Below, in pieces: positions 55,691 through 64,000 of a stretch of DNA of 64,000 bases. Below the pieces are notes generated by a model. That model made no database searches. It saw only the letters and a list, made by a program, of their open reading frames with translations, and was not told where the DNA came from. The DNA lies in contig CM075649.1 of assembly GCA_037953625.1 (NCBI GenBank), positions 97,035,290-97,099,289 on the forward strand, given 5' to 3'. The DNA is from Crotalaria pallida. Lineage: Eukaryota > Streptophyta > Magnoliopsida > Fabales > Fabaceae. The translations under genes and the position numbers were made by a program. How positions within the stretch are numbered: position 1 is the stretch's first letter; every line of letters starts with the position of its first letter.

Positions 55691-57345
55691 ATAATTATGA
55701 TCTGAATACCATGCATTTTGAATTAGTTACACATGATCTGCTTGTTTTATATCGTTAAGCATGTCTGGAACATATCAAGTTTGAAGTTCTTTAAATTACT
55801 ATATGATACATGAATACATGAGTATATGCTTATGATTCTGAATACCATGCGTTTTAATATGTTCTGCTCTGCTTTAAATTGATAAGTATGATCGGAGGAT
55901 ATCTGTTTATTCTGAAATCATGATTGTGGTTAAGTGATGTAAGGGAAATGATGGAATTAAAATGAGAATAAAGACGTACTAAAAGTTATGAGAAATGATG
56001 AGCAATTAAGTCATGTTATAAGAGAAAAGAATTATGTGGTTTAAGATGAGAATAATGTTGATGAAAATAATGAGCAAGGATGCAAGATATAAGTTCCAAA
56101 CCTGAATTGCAAAAGTTCAAGACAAGTATTGCTGATCTAAGAATGTGATTATGGAATGCTTTTGTACGCAAGTAACTTTCTGAGGAACAATGCTTGTACG
56201 AGTAACTTCCAAGTGCCATGCTGTGCGGCTAGGACTTCGAGTCAGCCATGTACACCGTTCTATGGCTACGGTAGGCCAACCATGTGAGCTGTATTATAAC
56301 CATGGTGCCGCACAAGTACTGAGACTAGAAGCCTTGTACAATGCTATTGTTGGGGAACAAACCAGAATCTGTTAGAGGTCGAGGCTCATTGAAGGGATGC
56401 ACCAAGGATGAGTCGACCATAGGATTAAAATAGTAAATAAGTAATGAAAGTTTGATAAGACTTTAAAAGACATGTACTAATGCGGGTAGTATTAGTGCGA
56501 AGTAGTGGAGAAGAAGATACCCTGATTATTGTCTACGGATACTCGGGTGATGATTGCAATAGGGGAGGGTAAGGACGGTGATACGTCAAGAAGCCTAGAG
56601 TGCTATTCTAGGCGGAATGAATTCCATATGTGGTACGGACTGATAGGTCCTATGCCGTGGTAAGTTCTGAACGATCAACTAGAATTAGTACTGTCGTCCC
56701 CTATGGCAATTCGAGAACAGTGAGAGGGACTGGATCGAGGCATTATGCAATGAACCAAAACTCCATTTACTTTGGCTACGATGTAGCAGACAACTGTCAA
56801 GCGCTACGTGGTAATGGTCCTGTACTCATGTTTGCTTCCGACTTAGGTATGGGTGGATATGAGGAGATGCAGTCGTGTGTGCTAACCAACCTCCTTGATG
56901 ATGGTTATTTCCCCACATCATCAAAGGACCGGAAATAATAAGACTTAATGATAAAGATGTTGTTGAGGACAATGTTATTACCTTCCTATAAGAATTAAGG
57001 AACATATAACGAGAACTTTCCAAAAGAATATGAGGTAATCTTATGATAGTCTGAGAGATGATGTTCATGTATTGGATGTAATTGTCATATGCATAGCATG
57101 AGTATCCGCTGCTACATGAGGATTGATTGATGTTATGCTTTTACTATATGTTTCTAGTTATTATTATGTTCCTGTTATTGATAAATATCTGTTAAAGACA
57201 TGAATCTTGTTGTTATAAATTACTCTATCAGTCTGTTTTATATGAAGTCATTACTATATTGTTTTTTCAGTGTTGTACTTCTGGAATGCTCACCTCTCTC
57301 CTATCATGTTGTCGTATCGGGTTACACCGGTATTGCAACGAATAG

Positions 57346-57420
57346 ATGGCCAATCCTGTAGCGACTCTGCACTTTTACTTCGATGAGGCTTCTGCAGTGG
57401 ACTTCAGCGAGGAGGATTAG
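57346..57420 (+). CDS. 24-codon micro-ORF after predicted acceptor in S0
   Basis: ATGGCCAATCC directly after CGAATAG, in the place where S2 has ORF b. The product starts MANPVATLHF and ends in an acidic DFSEED. It may be a decayed or shortened relative of ORF b; a chance frame is quite possible. Confidence 0.3.
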   Translation: MANPVATLHFYFDEASAVDFSEED

Positions 57421-57905
57421 AAAACAAGATTAGTAGTAGGTAATTCCCTCGAACACTGTATCCTTGCAGCTACCTGGTTGACATTTCTATATCATTATGT
57501 ACCCCCACACGGTATTTTATTATGTATGGATTTTTAGAAATAAGATTTCATGAAACAAGAGATAAACATGTTTTCTCAAATCAGATTTATGAAATTAAGC
57601 AAAGTGCGATGTTAAGTGACATCTCGGTTTGGAACTTGAAGTGTGTCGTGTGATATGAGAATGTGATTTTATTATAACAAAGTTAATGATAGATTTTAGA
57701 ACTTGAAGATTCTCATGTCCATGTTACCTTGTCCATATTTTATTAAAGAAATGATATTTTCAAGTTGCCGAAATCGGGGTGTTACAATATGTACTTGCAT
57801 TCTTTTTGCTAAATGATGATATGTGTATGTTATTTTTAGCCCCTGTTATGCTCATTTGTTATTGTATTTAGCTATGACTCACTCCTAATCCCTTGTGTGT
57901 AGGAT

Positions 57906-58412
57906 ATGGCATGGAACATGCTGTGCGTGGAGATGAGACCACTCCCTAACGGGGAATTGAACTTTGAAGAGCATTGGGCCACGTTTGAGGGTGACGTGGA
58001 GATTACCTTCCGTCATCCTAACCCTTGGTCCCGAATGCGCCCCCGAAGGACAAGAATCCCAATGGTGTATATCATGCACATTCCACCGAACTTTGTTTTC
58101 CGCCATGGAACCCCTCCACCGCCACCAAGACGTTTTACAAGACGCACTCTTCCACCGAGTCCTTCACCCTCAGCTGAAAGAGTTATTTTTGAAGTCCCCA
58201 CTCACCCTAGTCCTTCCCCTAGAGTCCGATCAAGGACTCCTGTTTATGTGCCTGCCGAACCAGCACATGAGGAGGACGAGGAGGACCTCATTGAGGATGA
58301 GGACCCAGTGGAAGATGATAACCAAATGGTGGATGACGATCCCATTGAGAATTCAACCGGGAGTCTATTGGACTCTCTAGCAAGTATACTAAATCGTCCA
58401 ATAGTAATATAA
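57906..58412 (+). pseudogene. LTR-encoded ORF c, C-terminus replaced by K1
   Basis: 168 codons as it stands, starting 3 nt after an acceptor-like TTGTGTGTAG. Residues 1-60 align with ORF d (CVEMRPLPNGELNFEEHW, FEGDVEITFRHPNPW, RPRRTRIPMVYIMHIPP). A Pro/Arg/Ser linker and a strongly acidic stretch follow (EEDEEDLIEDEDPVEDD). K1 entered after the GAGTC at 58361-58365, so the last 16 codons belong to the insertion. The original frame resumes at 59673 and stops at 59695-59697. Basic core, disordered linker and acidic tail are seen; function unknown. Confidence 0.65.
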
Positions 58413-59672
58413 TGTAAGTGAAATTATCGTCCCACGAGGATTGCAAATTGTTCAATTACTTTCACCTAAGAGTAGTTCTAAGTCTAATCTATTAAATTAA
58501 ATTACTAATTAAATCTGATTTTTCTGAATAAAATTAAAAATAAAATAAAATACTGAAAAATAAAAAGAATAAAGTCTATGGAAGAAAAGTGGTTAGGAAC
58601 TTAGTTTCATTGTAGGCATCATTAATTAATTCTGAATTATTGTTTCTCCTTTAAATCATGAACAAACTCCTAAATTAGCAATTACTAGATTCCTCTGATG
58701 TAATTACGGTTTATTATTCAACTTGATAAATCCTAATTCCTTAGAAATTTAAACCATTGAATAACCTTGATTAAGAACAGTGAATTTATGAAAAGTCACA
58801 AAAAAACCCAAAAGTATTCTACAAGTTGGATTATTATGCTGTTTGATTGCATGGCTTATTCTAAATCCTAATTTTCCAATTCAGAATTTAGAGATCCAAA
58901 ACACAAATTGATCAAGTTCATGCATAACATTAAAAACACAATCAAACACATGATTTAAATCTGGAAAAACACTAATTCATAAATTAAACTAATTATCCAT
59001 ACAAATCCACCATGTTCCTAACACAAGGGTTTAGTTACACATCATAGAAGAGAGAAACAAAACTGAAATAATGGAATTCATTCCTAAATTACCACTAATT
59101 CTGCTCTGAATCTTCAATCTTCTCTGGATTCCTCCTTAAAATTCCTCCTAAATTGTGTAATCTCCCTTCTAAAAGCTCTCTAATGACTGCTAACCTAGTT
59201 CTAAAACGTATATAAAATACAAATCCTAATAGAATCCTCCAAAATTGCTCAGAAATTGGCCCAATTGGGCCTTCTCGAGTCACGCGCGCCTGGGCGTATG
59301 GGTCTACACGCCTGGGTGCGCACCATCTGACAAACAGTGATAAGCGAAGCAAGCACGCCTGGGCGCGGCTCCATGCGACTGGGCGCCGCGCCCAGGCATG
59401 TGGAATATTTTTCGACTCTGGTTCTCTCCGTTCTTGTGTCATTTTCAAGGTCTTCTCATGCTCTTCTCAGCTCCAATAATATTTTCTCCAAATAAAGCTC
59501 CAAAAGCACCTGAAACATACCCAAAACGGATCAAAACGTTCAAAGGACTCTATAATACTAAAAATTGCTAAAACTAATACAAATTACCTATATTTACAAG
59601 AGAAACAAGCCAAAACCATAGCCAAAGGAAGTGAAATTAAGCCCAAAAACATCATATATTAGACCCAAATCA
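58366..59672 (-). mobile_element. K1, 1.3-kb solo LTR
   Basis: Exact duplication GAGTC at 58361-58365 and 59673-59677. Own sense is minus (TGATTTGGGTC start; the other terminus is mutated). It carries a GC-rich cluster at 59281-59397 with TGGGCG words 20-22 bp apart. The end with CGTCCCACGAGGATTGCAAA is typical of a widespread plant LTR type; the clade is not certain. Confidence 0.85.
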
Positions 59673-60078
59673 GAGTCAGTGGGGAACTGACGACTAAATT
59701 TGAATTCCTGCTAGTGAAATGTGTATGACATAACCCATCATGTTTCTTTTCCTTTTTCTGCTTTATGTTTTGGAGTTGCGAACTGTATGCTCTAGGTCCT
59801 TTTTCTGCTAGTCATTATAATGTAGTGGCCTAGAGTCTAACTAAGTCATGTTTAACTTTTGGAGTAATCACTGATAGAACTAATGTAACAAACCTTGTAA
59901 ACCCTTTTGGGGTCCTGATACTATAATATGATATTTGTTATTTCATTTTATAAAGATTATAAGTCGTTCCGCATGATTGAGAATCGTGATGATGTAACCA
60001 GCAATGAAAAAGAAAAAAATGGTCATATTTTTAGAATATAGAAATATTAATTAAGGTAATAAAAGTTGGGTCGTCACA

Positions 60079-60641
60079 TATTTTCTAGTGCATTTTTGGT
60101 TTTATGAGAAGAACAAGTTGTTAAATTGATTTTTGCCTTGGTTTGGGTATTTTTGAGACCATACGGTTTTTTTTTTTTTTGCATTATTTTTAGTCCTAAT
60201 GGCTTTGTTTTATTTCTTTGAAGGAGTTAGGTTGAGAAAAATGAGTTGCTTTATGTTGTGTATGAACTAATATGTGTTATGGCATTGATTTGTTTTGAAG
60301 AGATTTTTCCTAATTATGTTTGTATGTCACGGCCTAGACAAGAAAATGAGTAAGTTGATTCAAAGTGTTTGAGGTTATATATTTGGCTTATTTTGCTTGG
60401 TCCAATTCGGTTCCTTTATGTTTGGTGTGGTGAACATGGAAATTTAATTGTTTTAAAGTGTTGGTATTTTGATGCATGTATAAGCATTAAAGTGTTTGAA
60501 AAATTCCCCAACCTTCTCTATTGCAAAATTCGGCCATGCATGTAAAAATGAATCAAATGATTTTTGTTTTAGTCTTAAGTGATGTATATGTGTTGATTAA
60601 TTAGTAAGAGTTAAAGTTTAATTGACAACATGCTTGATATG
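60079..60641. other. AT-rich LTR-like sequence left of K2
   Basis: No gene. AATTCGGCCAT near 60530 also occurs at 7900, where S0-type sequence begins, so this is probably part of the same kind of LTR. It continues at 61958. Confidence 0.4.
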
Positions 60642-61952
60642 TGATTTGGGTCTAATATATAGTGTTTTGAGCATTGATTTAACTCCCTTTTACTATATGT
60701 TTAGCTTGTTTCTCAAGTATTTTGTAGGACTTTTTGTTAATTCTTAGAAATAGTTCTTAGTTTTGAACCCTTTGAACATTTTGATCCTTTTTGGGTATGT
60801 TTCAGGTACTTATGGAGCTTAAATGGAAAATATGTTGATTTATTTGGATAGAGGATGAAAAGAGCTTCGAAACGGTCCAAGAACGGAGTAAAATGGAGTC
60901 CGGATGAGTCCGTAGCGCCCAAAGCAGTCCGGGGCGCGCGTGCTGAAATTGTGCAGACCCCGTGCGCGCCCCAGGAGTGAGGACGGGTGCGCCCCAGGCG
61001 CGCGGAAGCTGCACAGGTCCGAAACAGGCCCGTTTTGATGCAGTTTGATGGGGATTCAATTGGGACTCAATGAGGGTTTGTTTTAGGCATTAAATACTAG
61101 GTTTTCCAAGAGTTTTTGTAAGCTTTTAGAGAGGGAGATTACATAGTTTAGAGAGAGCTTTGGAAGGGAGAAGATTGGAGATTGAAGAATTGAAGATCTC
61201 TCTTGTAGGTAATCCTTATTGTCTATGATAATGGATTCCTCTTCTATTTCTTCTCTTGTTCTTCATTGTTTATCATGTAACTAAAACCCTTTGTTAGGAA
61301 TTCGTGGATTTGTATGGATTAATTTATGTAGTTATTGAATTAATGTTTTTCCGTTTCTAAATCATGTGTTTGATTGTGATTTAATTATTATGCATGAATC
61401 TGGCCAATTTATGTTTTGGATTTCTAATCCCCAAATTGAGAGGTTTAGGGTTTAGATAGGCCTTTCCAATCAAACAATATAATTAATCCAGGGGTAGAGA
61501 TACAATTGGGTAATTATATAACTTTTATGAAATCCATTGTTCTTAACTATTATTCAATGAATTAATCACTTGAGAGATTGGGGGTTATGAATTGAATAAG
61601 AAACGGTAACTAAACATGAGAGATCTGATAGTTACTAATTTAGGGATTTGTTCATGACTTAGGGGAAGACAATAATTTATAATTAGATAAACGAAACATA
61701 CAATGAAACAACGTTCCTAACAACCCTTCTCTACCTGCTCACAACTTCTTTTAATTTTCAGCATTTAATTAGTTTTAGTTTTTAATCTCAAATCTATTTT
61801 AATCAAATCTGAATTTTAATTATAGGATTTACTTTTAGTTGCATTAAGGTAAAACTAGATTGAACATTCTCACAAGCTCCCTGTGGGACGATATCTGGTC
61901 TTCCTGAGACTATATTACACGTTGACCCAGTACACTTGCTAGCAACTCAACA
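60642..61952 (+). mobile_element. K2, 1.3-kb solo LTR
   Basis: TGATTTGGGTC...CTCAACA with exact duplication ATATG (60637-60641, 61953-61957). Related to K1 and K3 throughout (GTTAGGAAC, TTTCATTGTA, TTTCAGGTACTTATGGAGCTT). GC-rich cluster 60914-61005. No coding frame. Confidence 0.9.
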
Positions 61953-62801
61953 ATATGGTGCTTTAAAAGAGTTTTGGAAAACGAATTGGTTTTTGGTTCA
62001 ATTTGATGCACTATTTGGTTTTTCATGATTGTTAGAAGAAAATATTATGTTGTAACATGATAATTGCCATAATAATATGTTCTAGTGATTTGAGCTAACT
62101 TCAGCTTGTATTGGTGCTTTGGTGCATTTTGGTTTGGTTGATGATTTAGTGCTTTTACTTGAAAAGATTTGCATGAAAAGTACCTGCACATGTTTGTTGA
62201 GCTTAAGATTTTGTCACTGTTTTGATGAGATTAATTTGAATAACTTTGAATTTTGGTCTGATTTTTGGGATTGATTTACTAATTTTTCAAGAATTGTTTT
62301 AAAGAAAACGCTTTCGGAAAAATGAGTTTTTTAGGGTGAAAAGCAAACTGAATTTTTGAACTGATGTTGTTCCGATGAACTTTAAATTTTTATGGTAAGT
62401 TCTTGTATATATGAGGATACTCTCTATAAAATTTGAGGTCGTTTGGAGTTGATTTGATATTTTATTTAATATAAAACAGTGAGCTAATCTAGTTCAGGAA
62501 TTTCATAACTAGAGAGGAATTTAATTAAAAAATAGGACTTAGGAAACTCCAAATAATCTGAAACTTTTATGATATGATCCTACGTATGTCTGGATGTTTT
62601 GTGCCAAAGTTCGTGACAATTGGAATTGATTTTCTATTTTAAATAAATCCAAACTTGCTACAAGTTGCAACAGTCCTGACTGGAATTTTTGGGCAAAACT
62701 GAGTAGAAACTTATGTTCTAGATATTGAAATGACTTGAAAATTTTATGTGGAGTATTTTTATATATTTTAAGTGTATTGCAAAGTTTGGGACTAAAATGA
62801 G
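61953..62801 (+). other. AT-rich LTR-like sequence right of K2
   Basis: No gene. Resembles 8330-8930 in the same orientation (TTTGGAGTTGATTTGATATTT, ATCTGAAACTTTTATGA), a diverged copy of the S0-type LTR. Confidence 0.55.
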
Positions 62802-64000
62802 TGTTGTATTACCGGCAAGTATATCGGATCGACAAGTTATTTAGTTAGTAAGACCAGTTATCGTTCCCACGAGGATTGCAAATTGTTTCTAATTTCTTTC
62901 ACCTAATTGCGATTACTATGTATAAATTGTATGGGTTTTGAGTTTAAGATATAGGAGTGTAGAATTAAAAGAATTAAACAATTCAGAAAACAAAATGTAA
63001 TTAAAAGCAAATATGGGAAAGGTTAGGAACTTGGTTTCATTGTAGGATCAGGTTATTACTTATGAAAATCTGTTTTCCAATAAATCAACAACTCGAGAAA
63101 CAATGAAAGCTAAATCAACAACTCCAGAAACAATGAAAGCTAGATCCCTCATGGCTATTACGTTTCTTACTAAACTTTACCCCTTAATCCCTTAAGTTAG
63201 TTTTAGTTTATAAGAGTTATACAATTACCCAAAAGTATTCCTACGAGTTGAATAATTATATTGTTTCGTTGAAAGGCCCAATCTAAATCCTAATTTTCCA
63301 ATTAAGGTTCAAATTATCAAAGCAAAACATAAAGTGATCAATTCTATGAATTGTAATTAAAACGCAGCCAAACAATTGATTTAAAAAGGAAAAACATCAT
63401 AAATAAACAGCCAAATTAAGATCCATACAAATCCACCTTATTCCTAACAAGAGGTTCAGTTATACATATTCGAAGAAGAAGATAAAAAATGGGAAAAACA
63501 AATCATCATAGACAATAATCAATTTACCCCCAAGAGATCTTCAATCTTCAAGTGGATTCCTCCAAATATGTTGATCTTCAATCCTTGTGCCTTGCCTCCT
63601 TGCTCTCAATTGCAAAACCAGCCTCTCTTATCTAATCCTAAATTCTATTCTAATCTCTTATTTGGCTCTGAAAATTCTACAAATTATAATGAAAAAACCT
63701 ATATTTAAAGTCTAAAACTAATCCCAATTGAAACGAAGCAAATCTGATCAGAAATCGGCCCAATTGGGCATGCTGCGGGGGACGCGCGCCTGGGCGCCCA
63801 AGGCCTCACGCTTGGGCGCACAAGTCTGATTCATGGTGTTGTAATGGGGGTCGCGCGCCTGGGCGTGTGGACCTTGCTCCGACTACGTTTCGCTCTGTTC
63901 TTGCGCCATTTTCAAGATCCTTTCATCCTCTTTTCAGCTCCATAATTATTTTCTTCAATTAAGCTCCGAAAGTACCTGAAACATACACAAAACAGATCAA
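62802..64000 (-). mobile_element. K3, solo-LTR relative, cut by window edge
   Basis: Begins TGTTGTATTACCGGCAAG and follows K1 throughout, including CGTTCCCACGAGGATTGCAA and the final TTCAGCTCCATAATTATTTT. GC-rich cluster at 63781-63870. The other end is outside the window, so solo or full element is open. Confidence 0.8.

Larger units (their letters stand above)
54344..57786 (+). mobile_element. S0, right part of the large LTR
   Basis: Begins with the second copy of repeat X (54344-55690) and ends GGGGTGTTACA. Bases 56500-56930 match the reverse complement of 45150-45530 in S2 (GAAGTAGTGGAGA, GAGAACAGTGAGAGGGACTGG, GTTTGCTTCCGACT), fixing its orientation as plus. Predicted intron 55559-57345 (TTAAG/GTGAGAGATG; CGAATAG). 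Confidence 0.75.
57787..60078 (+). mobile_element. S3, 3' part of a plus-oriented LTR
   Basis: Ends GGGTCGTCACA. It contains ORF c, split by solo LTR K1. The left boundary is where S0 ends; the missing 5' part was not identified. 59700-60078 is AT-rich with no gene. Confidence 0.55.

Noticed and set aside
56630..56938. 102-codon plus-strand frame in S0
   Set aside because: The matching stretch of S2 is interrupted and the similarity is at DNA level across all frames, so coding is not supported.

Overview
This 64 kb window looks like plant nuclear DNA made of nested LTR retrotransposons. I find no host gene, tRNA or rRNA. The organism is inferred to be a flowering plant: there is a chromovirus-type Ty3/gypsy polyprotein with a C-terminal chromodomain, initiator-Met-tRNA primer sites, AT-rich sequence, very long LTRs (2.7-6 kb) and no bacterial gene organisation. 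A legume is only a hunch.

Layout. Bases 1-4064 are the 5' end of a minus-strand element (E0: gag, primer site, LTR1). It sits in a plus-oriented LTR remnant (P0, 4065-7143) with an 80-bp minisatellite. An LTR fragment carrying a small ORF follows (7144-7895), then a plus-oriented LTR (S0, about 7896-10308 and 54344-57786). S0 is split by element E1 (10309-54343, minus). The gag of E1 is split by solo LTR S2 (44008-50084, target duplication CCTTA) and solo LTR S1 (14927-43661, CAGTT/CTGTT). S1 is split by element E2 (16029-42060, AAAAC). The gag of E2 is split by a rearranged Tekay/Del-like element E3 (21870-38349, GGAGC). Right of S0 is another LTR (S3, to 60078) with a small ORF broken by a 1.3-kb solo LTR (K1); related solo LTRs K2 and K3 follow.

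How the parts work together. E1 and E2 have LTRs, primer site, polypurine tract and gag but no protease, reverse transcriptase or integrase. They look like gag-only, non-autonomous passengers. E3 is the only pol source here: one reading frame of 994 codons is open, but its gag is frameshifted and truncated, and its second pol copy has two stops. All copies look dead as units.

The unexpected result is a shared LTR plan in families whose sequences are otherwise unrelated: (1) palindromes in pairs with centres 19-22 bp apart (TTAATCGATTAA, CGCTTAAGCG, CTAACCGGTTAG or GC-rich forms); (2) a 65-bp block bounded by ACCGTTGGAT/ATCCAACGGT with identical spacing in five LTRs; (3) a predicted leader intron of about 1.3-2.1 kb; (4) inside that intron, a tandem array of short hairpins whose loops are constant while the stems change with pairing kept; and (5) in four LTRs, an ORF whose ATG lies 0-3 nt after the predicted splice acceptor, with acidic tails in several members of the ORF family. 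I do not recognise this combination as a described system.
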